Assembly (NCBI RefSeq): GCF_004000865.1
Contig: NZ_BIMB01000020.1
Span: 58,524-122,523 of the forward strand
From: Paenibacillus elgii NBRC 100335
GTDB lineage: Bacteria; Bacillota; Bacilli; Paenibacillales; NBRC-103111
DNA: 64,000 bases
Direction of reading: 5' to 3'
Position 1 is the stretch's first letter. The number at the start of each line of letters is the position of its first letter. Shown here one piece after another: positions 52,644 to 61,319 of the stretch. A program made the position numbers and the translations under genes. A model generated the notes under the pieces. That model ran no database searches. It saw only the letters and a list, made by a program, of their open reading frames with translations, and was not told where the DNA came from.

Positions 52644-53583
52644 AGTCAAGTTAATCTTGCTTGCCGTGATCGCGGTGGCTTTGATTGTGCTGTTTATGGT
52701 CATCCAGTCGGGCGGCAATTGGGATTACATTCTTCCCCGGCGGGGCAAAAAGGTGCTCGCGCTGCTGCTTACCGGCTTCTGTATCGCCTTCTCGACCATG
52801 ATATTTCAGACGATTACGAACAACCGGATACTGACGCCCAGCATGATCGGGCTCGATTGGCTCTATATGCTGATCCAAACCGCGATCGTCTTTATTTTCG
52901 GCGCAACCAGCCTGACGACGATCAGCAATCAATGGAATTTCGCGCTGTCCGTCGGAATGATGGTGCTGTTCGCACTCCTGCTCCATAAGCTGATGTTCCG
53001 CAGAGAGGGAACGAACATTTATTATTTGCTGCTCGTCGGACTCGTTCTCGGAACGCTGTTTCAAAGCTCGTCCTCGTTCATGCAGATGCTGATCAACCCG
53101 AACGCGTTCCTGGTGCTGCAGGGCAAGCTGTTTGCCAGCTTTAGCAGCGTCAACGCGGATCTTTTGACGATTTCGGTCGTCGCGGTGCTGGTCATTACGC
53201 TGTATTTTAAGAAGCTGCTTACCTATCTGGACGTCATTTCGCTGGGCAAGGAGCATGCGATCAATCTGGGCGTGCCTTACGACAGCATCGTGAAAAGACT
53301 GCTGATCGTCGTCGCGATTCTGGCATCAATCGCTACCGCTCTGGTTGGACCGATTACGTTCTTCGGGCTGCTTGTCGCCAACGTCACGCACCAATTTTTG
53401 CGCACGTACCGGCACAGCCAGCTTATTCTCGGAGCGGTCCTGATCGGGATGATCGCCTTGGTCGGCGGGCAATTGATGGTGGAACGGGTGTTCACCTTTA
53501 CGACTACGCTCAGCGTCATCGTGAATTTCATCGGCGGATCTTACTTTCTATATCTTTTGTTGAAGGAGAACAAATCGTGGTAG
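52633..53583 (+). CDS. yclO: Siderophore ABC permease, YclO type
   Basis: 316-residue second FecCD permease. TGFCIAFSTMIFQTITNNRILTPSMIGLDWLYMLIQT and HAINLGVPYDSIVKRLL identify the YclO/CeuC branch. GGAGAAAGAA precedes ATG 52633 inside the end of yclN. Its stop overlaps the GTG start of the ATPase. Confidence 0.9.
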   Translation: MSNKVKLILLAVIAVALIVLFMVIQSGGNWDYILPRRGKKVLALLLTGFCIAFSTMIFQTITNNRILTPSMIGLDWLYMLIQTAIVFIFGATSLTTISNQWNFALSVGMMVLFALLLHKLMFRREGTNIYYLLLVGLVLGTLFQSSSSFMQMLINPNAFLVLQGKLFASFSSVNADLLTISVVAVLVITLYFKKLLTYLDVISLGKEHAINLGVPYDSIVKRLLIVVAILASIATALVGPITFFGLLVANVTHQFLRTYRHSQLILGAVLIGMIALVGGQLMVERVFTFTTTLSVIVNFIGGSYFLYLLLKENKSW

Positions 53584-54335
53584 AAGTACGCAACGTAACG
53601 AAAACCTACGGGAACAAGCGCGTCGTCGATCAAGTCTCCGTCAAGGTCAACAGAGGAAGCATCACCGCTTTTATCGGGCCGAACGGCGCCGGCAAAAGCA
53701 CGCTGCTGTCCATGATGAGCCGCCTTCTGACGAGGGATGAGGGAGAAGTATGGATCGAAGGCAAGGAAATCGGGCAGTACAAGAGCGGCGAGCTGGCCAA
53801 AAAGATCTCGATTCTGAAGCAGTCCAACCACATCGGCATCCGCTTGACGGTGCGCGAGCTGGTCAGCTTCGGCCGCTTTCCTTATTCGCAGGGCAAGCTG
53901 ACGAAGGAGGATTGGACGTTCGTCGACGAAGCCATCCGCTATATGGAGCTCGAAGATATGCAGCACAAGTATATCGATCAATTGAGCGGCGGCCAGCGGC
54001 AGCGGGCCTACATCGCCATGGTCATCGCGCAGAATACCGAGTACATTTTGCTGGATGAGCCGCTCAACAATCTGGATATGAAGCATTCGGTCCAGATTAT
54101 GAAGGTGCTGCGGCGGCTGGTCGACGAGTTGGGCAAGACGATTGTCATCGTCATCCACGACATCAATTTTGCTTCCTGCCATGCCGATTACATCGTGGCG
54201 CTCAAGGACGGGAAGCTGGTCCGCGAAGGCCCAACGGCGGAGATCATCGAGGAGTCCGTGCTCAAGGACATTTACGACATGGATATTCATATCGAAGACA
54301 TCAACGAGAACAAGATTTGCGTGTATTTTACTTAG
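53577..54335 (+). CDS. yclP: Siderophore ABC ATPase, YclP type
   Basis: 252-residue ATPase of FepC/CeuD type: Walker A GPNGAGKSTLL, signature LSGGQRQRAYIAM, Walker B YILLDEPLNNLD and His in IVIHDINFA. GTG 53577 is preceded by GAAGGAGAA and overlaps the yclO stop by seven bases. It energises the YclN/YclO channel. Confidence 0.92.
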   Translation: MVEVRNVTKTYGNKRVVDQVSVKVNRGSITAFIGPNGAGKSTLLSMMSRLLTRDEGEVWIEGKEIGQYKSGELAKKISILKQSNHIGIRLTVRELVSFGRFPYSQGKLTKEDWTFVDEAIRYMELEDMQHKYIDQLSGGQRQRAYIAMVIAQNTEYILLDEPLNNLDMKHSVQIMKVLRRLVDELGKTIVIVIHDINFASCHADYIVALKDGKLVREGPTAEIIEESVLKDIYDMDIHIEDINENKICVYFT

Positions 54336-54401
54336 CCGATTGTCCAAGGGACGCCATGCTGTCCTTTGCAATAAATATGACGATTATCGAGGTGGTCAAA
54401 G

Positions 54402-55391
54402 ATGAAAAAAATGTCATGGATGCTCATGATCATACTGCTGGCCGTTATGGTTGCGGCGTGCGGAACGAACGGTTCGGGCAGCTCCAATAATGCGGCAGGG
54501 GGCGCAGGCAGCGGCGATGCGAAGAACGCGAACACGGCCGCGCCGAAAGACGGCGAAGAGCTGACGATTAAACATAAGCTTGGGGAAACGAAAGTTAAAA
54601 AGAATCCGAAAAAGGTCGTTGTATTCGACTTCGGCACGCTGGATTCGCTGGATAAACTGGGCGTAGAAGTGGCCGGCGTTCCGTCGAAAAACCTGCCTTC
54701 CTATTTGTCCAAATACAAGGACAGCAAGTATGCGAACGTAGGCGGCCTGATGGAGCCGGACTTTGAGAAGATCAACCAGCTCAAGCCCGATCTGATCATC
54801 ATCTCCGCACGGCAATCGGCCAAATACGAGGAGTTTAAAGCGATCGCTCCGACGATCTTTATGGGCGTTGAGGACAAAAGCTACATGAAATCGTTCGAAG
54901 ACAACGTGAAGCTGCTCGGCCAAATTTTCGGCAAGGAAGCGGCAGCAGAGAAAGAGTTCGCCGCCATCAGCGACTCTGTTAAGAAGCTGAAGGAAAAAGC
55001 GTCCGCAGGCGGCAAAACCGCATTGGTCATCCTGACGACCGGCGGCAAGACCAGCGCTTACGGCCAAGGCTCGCGCTTCGGCATTATTCACGACGAATTC
55101 GGCTTCACGCCTGCAGACAAAGATATCAAGGTGGAGACGCACGGTCAAAGCGTAACGTTCGAGTACGTGGCTCAGAAAGACCCGGATTACCTGTTTGTCG
55201 TCGACCGCGACGCCGTTGTCGGCAACGGTACGCCGGCGAAGCAAATCGTGGAAAATGAACTGACGAAGAAGACGAAAGCCTACAAAAACGGCAAAATCAT
55301 TTATTTGGATTCGAACTATTGGTACCTGTCCGGCGGCGGCTTGCTTTCCGTGGCCGAGATGGTGAAAGAAGCGGAAAAAGCGGTGCAATAA
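54402..55391 (+). CDS. yclQ: Siderophore-binding lipoprotein, YclQ type
   Basis: 329-residue class III binding protein with a lipobox ending at Cys20 (VMVAAC) and a Ser/Gly/Ala-rich linker. KKVVVFDFGTLDSLDKLGVEVAGVP, LMEPDFEKINQLKPDLIIIS and IIHDEFGF are close to YclQ/CeuE-type petrobactin binders. GAGGTGGTC precedes ATG 54402. A hairpin (CAAGGGAC/GTCCTTTG, 54345-54368) lies between the ATPase gene and this one and may give a separate, more stable mRNA end. The operon ends at the terminator 55422. Confidence 0.9.
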   Translation: MKKMSWMLMIILLAVMVAACGTNGSGSSNNAAGGAGSGDAKNANTAAPKDGEELTIKHKLGETKVKKNPKKVVVFDFGTLDSLDKLGVEVAGVPSKNLPSYLSKYKDSKYANVGGLMEPDFEKINQLKPDLIIISARQSAKYEEFKAIAPTIFMGVEDKSYMKSFEDNVKLLGQIFGKEAAAEKEFAAISDSVKKLKEKASAGGKTALVILTTGGKTSAYGQGSRFGIIHDEFGFTPADKDIKVETHGQSVTFEYVAQKDPDYLFVVDRDAVVGNGTPAKQIVENELTKKTKAYKNGKIIYLDSNYWYLSGGGLLSVAEMVKEAEKAVQ

Positions 55392-55421
55392 CCGCGCTGT
55401 CATAGCGCTGCAATCATAAAT

Positions 55422-55463
55422 AAGCTCCCTTCATTGCCGACCGGCGATAAGGGAGCTTGTTTT
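55422..55463 (+). terminator. Terminator of the siderophore operon
   Basis: AAGCTCCCTT and AAGGGAGCTT, a perfect 10-bp stem, followed by GTTTTG. Confidence 0.85.
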
Positions 55464-55529
55464 GTTAAGTGAATAATTATCGCGCCGGCCGTTAACCCTA
55501 TCTTCATCTTATCGGGTGGAGGTTTGGCG

Positions 55530-55718
55530 ATGGACTTGGAAGAAGAAAAGGAAGGGTATTTCGAACATTTTACGAATAACAGCATTACGACGCCTCCGAA
55601 TCAGGAGGATCGGGCAGCGACCGATGGAATCAGCAAATTCGTAGAGCGGGCGATGGACAGCCTCGCCGGGGAAGCGGACGATTCCGGTTCGGGGCGGGCG
55701 CGCTCTTCGTCGGAATAA
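55530..55718 (+). CDS. Small acidic hypothetical protein
   Basis: 62 residues, strongly acidic, without membrane segments or cysteines. ATG 55530 is supported by GGTGGAGG at 55515-55522. It is followed directly by its own terminator at 55742, so it is a monocistronic unit. I do not recognise the family. The composition (many Glu, Asp, Ser) suggests a disordered protein. Confidence 0.6.
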   Translation: MDLEEEKEGYFEHFTNNSITTPPNQEDRAATDGISKFVERAMDSLAGEADDSGSGRARSSSE

Positions 55719-55741
55719 CATGGATTCGGTACACATCCGAG

Positions 55742-55776
55742 AAGCGGCTTTTCCCGAAAGGGAGGAGCCGCTTTTT
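55742..55776 (+). terminator. Terminator of the small acidic protein gene
   Basis: AAGCGGCT and AGCCGCTT with an inner TCCC/GGGA stem, then TTTTTT. Confidence 0.85.
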
Positions 55777-55827
55777 TCGCGTTGTATCGCGGGTTTGGAG
55801 CATGCAGGCAAAGCTTGTTTTGCATAT

Positions 55828-55893
55828 ACTGTTATAAAACAGTAAAAAATTTTTAAAAACAGTATTGAACAGTTTGGAATGTTGTTATATAAT
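55828..55893 (+). promoter_or_regulatory. Promoter of the glyoxylate operon with an AACAGT repeat array
   Basis: TTGAAC (55865-55870) and TATAAT (55888-55893) are 17 bp apart. The hexamer AACAGT occurs at 55838, 55858 and 55868, and inverted (ACTGTT) at 55828. The copies are spaced 10 or 20 bp, so they lie on one helix face; the last overlaps the -35. This looks like a multi-site operator. I do not recognise the regulator. Confidence 0.55.
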
Positions 55894-55948
55894 AACCTCA
55901 TCAAACAAAAACACTGTACTATAATAATAACAAATGGAGGTAGTTCAC

Positions 55949-56122
55949 ATGAATTGTCCGATATGTCACGGTCACGGCGAAATTGAATCTCCTAACTTTC
56001 ATTCCGGCGGCGTATCTGCGAACGACGAAAAGCAGACGCCGGAATACCGGGACGCCTTAGGAAAGAAGGTTACCATCTGCTTCTGGTGCTGCGGCAACGG
56101 CTACGTAGAAAGCCACGAGTAG
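55949..56122 (+). CDS. Small DnaJ-type zinc-motif protein
   Basis: 57 residues with two half-sites like the DnaJ C-x2-C-x-G-x-G motif: CPICHGHGE at the N-terminus and CFWCCGNGY near the C-terminus, which together can bind one zinc ion. ATG 55949 follows ATGGAGGT. No terminator separates it from aceA 75 bp later, so it leads the glyoxylate operon. Small DnaJ-like zinc proteins such as anti-TRAP act in regulation, but there is no specific similarity to it. Function unknown. Confidence 0.75.
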   Translation: MNCPICHGHGEIESPNFHSGGVSANDEKQTPEYRDALGKKVTICFWCCGNGYVESHE

Positions 56123-56196
56123 TCTGCATCGATTTCCAATCGCTAACATCGTAATCACTCATATAACTTATAACCAATTTCAGGAGGGCAAAAGGG

Positions 56197-57483
56197 ATGA
56201 CAACCAATAATCGTAAAGCGCAATCGGAACAGCTTCAGCAAAAATGGAATTCCAAACGGTTCGAAGGGGTACGGCGCCCTTACAGTCCGGAAGACGTCCT
56301 TCGCTTGCGGGGCTCGGTGCTGATCGAGCACACACTGGCACAGCGGGGAGCCGAGAAGCTGTGGAAGCTGGTTCATACGGAAGATTACGTTCATGCCCTG
56401 GGCGCCTTGACAGGCAATCAAGCTCTCCAGCAGGCGAAGGCGGGACTGAAGGCCATCTATCTCAGCGGCTGGCAGGTGGCGGCGGACGCCAACCTGAGCG
56501 GCCAGATGTATCCCGACCAAAGCCTGTACCCCGCAAACAGCGTGCCTGCCGTAGTCAAACGGATCAATCAGACGCTGCAAAGAGCGGATCAAATCCAGCA
56601 CGCGGAGGGGAAAGAGAACATCGACTTTTTCCTGCCGATCGTGGCCGATGCTGAAGCGGGCTTCGGCGGACCGCTCAACGTCTTCGAATTAATGAAAGCG
56701 ATGATCGAAGCGGGAGCGGCGGCCGTTCACTTCGAGGATCAGCTCTCCTCGGAGAAAAAATGCGGACATATGGGCGGCAAGGTGCTCCTGCCTACCCGGC
56801 AGGCGGTCCGCCATCTGATCGCCGCCAGACTCGCTGCCGACGTCATGGGCGTGGATACGATGATCATCGCCAGAACGGATGCGAATGCGGCCAAGCTGCT
56901 GACCAGCGATATCGACGATAACGACAAGCCGTTCCTGACAGGCGAGCGTTCGCCGGAAGGCTTCTATTATGTCAATGACGGCCTGGACCAAGCGATTTCC
57001 CGCGGTCTTGCATACGCTCCTTATGCCGATATGGTCTGGTGCGAAACGGCCGAGCCGAACTTGGAGGAAGCGCGGCGGTTTGCGGAAGCGATCCATGCGA
57101 AGTACCCCGGCAAGCTGCTGGCGTACAACTGCTCGCCTTCGTTCAACTGGAAGCGCAAGCTGGACGATGCTACAATCGCGGCGTTCCAACGGGAATTAGG
57201 AAAGATGGGCTACAAATTCCAATTCGTGACGCTGGCCGGCTTCCATTCGTTGAACCACGGTATGTTCGAATTGGCTAGAGGGTACCGCGACCGCGGAATG
57301 GCCGCCTACTCGGAGCTGCAGCAGTCGGAGTTCGCCAGCGAGCGCCACGGTTACGAAGCAACCCGCCACCAGCGCGAAGTCGGAACCGGCTACTTCGATG
57401 AAGTGTCGCTTGTCCTGTCCGGAGGCGATTCCGTGACGACGGCGCTCAAGGATTCTACCGAAGCAGAACAGTTTGCGGGATAA
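56197..57483 (+). CDS. aceA: Isocitrate lyase
   Basis: 428-residue enzyme that splits isocitrate into glyoxylate and succinate, the first step of the glyoxylate bypass for growth on acetate or fatty acids. The catalytic loop KKCGHMGG, the Mg-binding [18 protein letters not shown] and YNCSPSFNW are intact. TCAGGAGGGC precedes ATG 56197. It is followed after 13 bp by malate synthase. Confidence 0.97.
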   Translation: MTTNNRKAQSEQLQQKWNSKRFEGVRRPYSPEDVLRLRGSVLIEHTLAQRGAEKLWKLVHTEDYVHALGALTGNQALQQAKAGLKAIYLSGWQVAADANLSGQMYPDQSLYPANSVPAVVKRINQTLQRADQIQHAEGKENIDFFLPIVADAEAGFGGPLNVFELMKAMIEAGAAAVHFEDQLSSEKKCGHMGGKVLLPTRQAVRHLIAARLAADVMGVDTMIIARTDANAAKLLTSDIDDNDKPFLTGERSPEGFYYVNDGLDQAISRGLAYAPYADMVWCETAEPNLEEARRFAEAIHAKYPGKLLAYNCSPSFNWKRKLDDATIAAFQRELGKMGYKFQFVTLAGFHSLNHGMFELARGYRDRGMAAYSELQQSEFASERHGYEATRHQREVGTGYFDEVSLVLSGGDSVTTALKDSTEAEQFAG

Positions 57484-57496
57484 GGAGGCCGAGGCG

Positions 57497-59098
57497 ATGA
57501 CGTATCATGCGGTTTCACAAGGCGTGCTGCTGAAGGGCCGAATGCATAACCCGGCTTATTTTGAAATCCTGACTCCCGACGCGCTGGAATTTATAGCGGA
57601 ATTGGAGAAAAAATTCGGTCATCGGCGTCTCTCCTTGCTGAAACAGCGGGAAGAGCGGCAGGAGCGGATCGATGCGGGGGAACTGCCTGATTTTTTGAAG
57701 GAGACCGCGGACGTTCGCAGCGGGGATTGGCGCATTGCGCCGATCCCGCCCGATCTGGCCGACCGCAGGGTCGAGATCACCGGGCCTGCCGGCGACCGGA
57801 AGATGGTCATTAACGCGCTGAACTCCGGCGCGAAGCTGTATATGGCGGATTTTGAAGACGCGAATTCGCCGCAGTGGAGCAATTGCATCGAAGGACAAAT
57901 CAACATGCGGGACGCCGTGCGGCGAACGATCCGGTTCGAGTCTCCAGAAGGCAAGACGTATGCGCTGAACGAGCAGACGGCCGTGCTGAAGGTCCGCCCC
58001 CGGGGCTGGCATTTGGAAGAAAAGCACGTGTGGATCGATCAGCGTCCGATGTCGGCGGGACTATTCGATTTCGGCCTGTTCTTCTTCCACAACGCGCAAG
58101 CGCTGCTGGATCGGGGGAGCGCCCCGTACTTCTACTTACCGAAGCTGGAAAGCCATCTGGAAGCGAGATTGTGGAACGATGTTTTCACCTTTGCTGAGGA
58201 GAAGCTGGGCATCCCCGCAGGCACGATCAAAGCGACGGTGCTGATCGAGACGATTCTGGCGGCTTTTGAAATGGACGAAATTTTGTATGAGCTGCGGGAG
58301 CACAGCGCAGGCCTCAACTGCGGACGATGGGATTATATTTTCAGCTACATCAAAAAGCTCAGAAACCAGGAGCATGTCATTTTGCCGGACCGCGGCTTGG
58401 TGACGATGGAATCGCCGTTCATGCGGGCGTATTCGCTGCTGGCGATCCAAACGTGTCACAAGCGGGGAGCGCCCTGCATCGGCGGTATGGCCGCGCAGAT
58501 TCCGATCAAGGACGATCCCGAAGCCAACGAAGAGGCCATGCGGAAGGTTCGTGCGGATAAGACGCGCGAAGCGACGCAAGGGCATGACGGAACCTGGGTC
58601 GCCCATCCGGGCCTTGTGCCGGTCGCCCGGGAAATATTCGACCGCCTGATGCCGGCGCCCAATCAGATCGACCGGCAGTTGACGGGCATCGAAGTGACCG
58701 CCGCCGAGCTGCTCGAAGTTCCGCAGGGACCGATTACGGAAGCCGGCGTGCGCACGAACATTCATGTCGGGCTTCACTATTTGGAAGCGTGGCTGCGCGG
58801 CTACGGCGCGGTGCCGATCCGCAACCTGATGGAGGACGTAGCTACCGCGGAAATTTCACGGGCGCAGCTGTGGCAGTGGATTCACCATCCGAAGGGCATT
58901 CTGGAGGACGGGCGCAAAGTAACGGCCGAGCTGTTCGGAGAACTGCTCGAAGAAGAGCTGAAGGCAATTCGGGAGCGCGTTGGCGCCGACCGGTTCGAGC
59001 AAGGACAATATATGCTGGCGAAGACGCTGTTTAGCGATATGACGACGTCCGCGACATTCGAGGACTTTTTGACCATCCCAAGCTATGCGCATTTATAA
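57497..59098 (+). CDS. aceB: Malate synthase A
   Basis: 533-residue enzyme condensing glyoxylate with acetyl-CoA to malate. Signature segments: [74 protein letters not shown] with the catalytic Glu/Asp region, and [16 protein letters not shown] 57497 follows AAGGAGG; the frame extends into aceA. With aceA it completes the bypass. Confidence 0.97.
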   Translation: MTYHAVSQGVLLKGRMHNPAYFEILTPDALEFIAELEKKFGHRRLSLLKQREERQERIDAGELPDFLKETADVRSGDWRIAPIPPDLADRRVEITGPAGDRKMVINALNSGAKLYMADFEDANSPQWSNCIEGQINMRDAVRRTIRFESPEGKTYALNEQTAVLKVRPRGWHLEEKHVWIDQRPMSAGLFDFGLFFFHNAQALLDRGSAPYFYLPKLESHLEARLWNDVFTFAEEKLGIPAGTIKATVLIETILAAFEMDEILYELREHSAGLNCGRWDYIFSYIKKLRNQEHVILPDRGLVTMESPFMRAYSLLAIQTCHKRGAPCIGGMAAQIPIKDDPEANEEAMRKVRADKTREATQGHDGTWVAHPGLVPVAREIFDRLMPAPNQIDRQLTGIEVTAAELLEVPQGPITEAGVRTNIHVGLHYLEAWLRGYGAVPIRNLMEDVATAEISRAQLWQWIHHPKGILEDGRKVTAELFGELLEEELKAIRERVGADRFEQGQYMLAKTLFSDMTTSATFEDFLTIPSYAHL

Positions 59099-59117
59099 CG
59101 AATGGAGGAGAAGGACT

Positions 59118-59300
59118 ATGCTTCAATCATCGACGAAGTTTTACGAGCAGCTTCCGGCCAAATGCTGCAACCGCTGCGGCGAAACGGTAGAGGAGCTGGC
59201 GGATTGCTATCATACGGAGTGCTATAAATGCTCGGAAACGGTATTTTATCCGCTGTCGCCCATCTTTCTGAGCATGTACAATACGGCGATTCAAGAGTAG
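59118..59300 (+). CDS. YhfH-family small zinc protein
   Basis: 60 residues. FYEQLPAKCCNRCGETVEEL followed by CYHTECYKC fits the YhfH pattern as I recall it from Bacillus (LP-x-K-x-C-x2-C-G then CY-x3-C-x2-C), so a four-cysteine zinc knuckle is likely. ATG 59118 follows GGAGGAGAAGGA, 19 bp after aceB. It is the last gene of the operon, so aceAB is bracketed by two small cysteine-motif proteins. Function unknown. Confidence 0.75.
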   Translation: MLQSSTKFYEQLPAKCCNRCGETVEELADCYHTECYKCSETVFYPLSPIFLSMYNTAIQE

Positions 59301-59323
59301 CGGGCCGGATCGACGCACACAAA

Positions 59324-59362
59324 ACAGCTCCTTTCCTGTGCGGAAGGGAGCTGTAAGTTTTT
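59324..59362. terminator. Bidirectional terminator between aceAB and the MerR gene
   Basis: ACAGCTCCTTTCC and GGAAGGGAGCTGT form a long stem with one mismatch. A T-run follows on the plus strand, and the minus strand reads TTTTG after the stem, so it can serve both convergent units. Confidence 0.8.
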
Positions 59363-59377
59363 GGGCGGCTATTTCAG

Positions 59378-60133
59378 CTATTCATGTCCCGCCGCCGCGT
59401 AGGACTCGGCTGCCGCGGTCAGGTAGTACGCCAAGCCGGTTTGCTGGCCTTCCAGCATGCGAAGATGAAAGTCGTCGCCGAGGAAAAAGCGCGTTTGGGC
59501 TGCAAAATCCGCAGCGGTGACGGGATGTCCGTGCTTGTTCATAAAGACTAGATGGTCCCGGATCAGCCGCTGAATTTCCGCGTCGCTGTGCTTGGTCCCC
59601 GTACGCAAAGCTTCTGCGATATGATTCATAAAGGCCGCCGCCTCCTGAGCCTGCTCATTCATGCTTTGCGCATCGATTTCTGCGGCATCGAGCATGTCGT
59701 AGCCGTAGGTTTCCTTCAAATGCCGATTTTGCTCCTCCAATGCTTGTTCCCATTCCTGCGCGCTTTCAAACCCTTTGAACATATCTTGGCTATTCATGAT
59801 TTCTCCCTTCTCCATGCTGGCCATGGATTGCTGTAACGTTTGAATGATCGTTTCCAGCCTTTGCTTGCGGAGCAGAAGCAGTTCCTCCTGCCGCGCGAGA
59901 ATCGTGTGCCGCTTAGGCTCCTCTTCAAGCAGCCGCGCGATTTCCTTCAAAGGAAAATCCAATTCCCGGTAAAACAAAATGTGCTGCAGACGTTCCAGCT
60001 CTTTCATCCCGTATATCCGGTATCCTGCTTCACTGACTGCGCACGGCGGCAGCAGCCCGATTTTATGGTAATGATGCAGCGTCTTGACGGTTACGCCGGA
60101 CAAGGAAGAGATTTCTTTGACCGTATAGAGGAT
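59378..60133 (-). CDS. MerR/TipA-type regulator, apparent ATC start codon
   Basis: 251-residue regulator with an N-terminal MerR winged helix (LYTVKEISSLSGVTVKTLHHYHKIGLLPP), a coiled coil (about 80-120) and a C-terminal TipAS-like drug-binding domain (135-251). Family members begin M-L/Y-Y-T-V-K-E. Here the codon before CTC TAT ACG GTC AAA GAA is ATC (60133-60131), and GGGAGGG lies 7 nt upstream at ideal distance; no ATG, GTG or TTG exists upstream in frame. The first usual start is TTG 60103, which would delete the first recognition helices. Either ATC initiates or an ATG was lost by one base change. Confidence 0.75.
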   Translation of the reverse strand: MLYTVKEISSLSGVTVKTLHHYHKIGLLPPCAVSEAGYRIYGMKELERLQHILFYRELDFPLKEIARLLEEEPKRHTILARQEELLLLRKQRLETIIQTLQQSMASMEKGEIMNSQDMFKGFESAQEWEQALEEQNRHLKETYGYDMLDAAEIDAQSMNEQAQEAAAFMNHIAEALRTGTKHSDAEIQRLIRDHLVFMNKHGHPVTAADFAAQTRFFLGDDFHLRMLEGQQTGLAYYLTAAAESYAAAGHE

Positions 60134-60157
60134 GTCGTTTCCCTCCCTTCTGTCTTT

Positions 60158-60188
60158 AGTGTACAGACTCCTCTAAGGGGAGGGTCAA
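60158..60188 (-). promoter_or_regulatory. MerR-type autoregulated promoter with 19-bp spacer
   Basis: Minus strand TTGACC (60188-60183) and TACACT (60163-60158) are separated by 19 bp, longer than usual. The spacer contains CTCCCCTTAGAGGAG, a near-perfect palindrome. This is the classical design of promoters that MerR proteins untwist, so the regulator probably controls itself. Confidence 0.78.
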
Positions 60189-60195
60189 GAAAAAC

Positions 60196-60294
60196 TTATC
60201 TCAGCATATACCGTATGGCGGATAACAGTAACAAAGCCGCAACTCCGAAACAAAGCCGCATGAGCCATTTTTCCTGCCGGTCAAAGACATTCAT
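60196..60294 (-). CDS. Probable small third subunit of the cytochrome bd oxidase
   Basis: 32-codon gene, below the usual ORF cutoff, with one hydrophobic helix (about residues 13-28, FGVAALLLLSAI) preceded by a charged amphipathic start and ending in Arg. The ATG overlaps the cydB stop (ATGA) and follows AAGGGGGAAA. Position, size and topology fit the CydX/CydS-type subunits (30-40 residues) that stabilise the haems of bd oxidases. There is no sequence signature strong enough to name it CydX or CydS. Confidence 0.7.
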   Translation of the reverse strand: MNVFDRQEKWLMRLCFGVAALLLLSAIRYMLR

Positions 60295-61307
60295 GACGTT
60301 TCCCCCTTGACGTACTTGGCACTGAACAAAAACAGTCGGAGCAGCAGCACAAGCGCCGGAACCAAGAGCACGAGACCTGCTACGAACGAGACGATTAACG
60401 CCCGTCCCATGGTTGCATTCGTGACACTGCTCGAAAGCGTTAAATACGGATAAAGCAAATAAGGAAGATGCGAAATCCCATAACCGAAAAATGCAAAGGC
60501 AAACTGCAGCATCACCATCACAAAAGCCGTACCGTAGTTTTTCCGGCGCCAAATCAGCCAGATGGAAGTCACATAGCTTCCAAAGGACAAACCGAACATC
60601 CACCATACCTTAAGCGTATTTTGGAAATGCTCCGGATTATGGTTGCGAAGGGCGATAAAGACAAAGAGGCTGGAAATAATCGTCGGTATGCCTCCCCATA
60701 AGGCAAAATAGCGAAGCCACTCAAGCGCTCTCTTATCTTCCGCATGATCGGCGTAATAGGTCAAGAAAGCTGAACTGATAAATAGAACACTCGAAACGGC
60801 AAGAAGGACGACAGCCCAAGAATAAGTGCTGAAGAACAGCTCCTCCATCAGCAGCGTAACGGTGTTTCCGCTGACGGACAAAAAGCCTCCTTCCGAAATG
60901 GTAAATACGGTCGATAAAGCGGCCGGTATAAGCAGTCCCGTCGATCCGTAGGCAAGCAAATAAAGATTACTTTTCTTTGCGCCATAATTGGCAAAGGCAT
61001 AGAAAGATCCCCGTACGGCGAGCAGGATGAGCGCTATGCTTCCGGGAAGCAGCAAGGCGGTTCCGTAATAGTAGGCCGTCTCCGGAAAAAAGCCCACAAT
61101 GCCGACGAAAAAGAAGACAAGGAAAACATTCGTTACTTCCCATACCGGCGATAAGTATCTGGAAATGACGGGCCCAATCACGTTTTCGATTCCGATGACC
61201 TTGCCGTAATAAGCGTAAAACCCGGCACCGAAATCGATGGACGCAACAATCAAGTAACCGTAAAGAAATATCCATAGAACTGTGATTCCAATTTGCTCCA
61301 ATTGCAT
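60291..61307 (-). CDS. cydB: Cytochrome bd-type quinol oxidase subunit II
   Basis: 338-residue membrane protein with eight to nine helices. FLYGYLIVASIDFGAGFYAYY, YLSPVWEVTNVFLVFFFVGIVGFFPETAYYYG and WGGIPTIISSLFVFIAL match the CydB/CioB family. Its start is 12 bp after cydA. The subunit folds on CydA and stabilises the oxygen-reducing haems. The operon is cydA-cydB plus a tiny gene. Confidence 0.92.
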   Translation of the reverse strand: MQLEQIGITVLWIFLYGYLIVASIDFGAGFYAYYGKVIGIENVIGPVISRYLSPVWEVTNVFLVFFFVGIVGFFPETAYYYGTALLLPGSIALILLAVRGSFYAFANYGAKKSNLYLLAYGSTGLLIPAALSTVFTISEGGFLSVSGNTVTLLMEELFFSTYSWAVVLLAVSSVLFISSAFLTYYADHAEDKRALEWLRYFALWGGIPTIISSLFVFIALRNHNPEHFQNTLKVWWMFGLSFGSYVTSIWLIWRRKNYGTAFVMVMLQFAFAFFGYGISHLPYLLYPYLTLSSSVTNATMGRALIVSFVAGLVLLVPALVLLLRLFLFSAKYVKGETS

Positions 61308-61319
61308 ATTGATGTCCTC

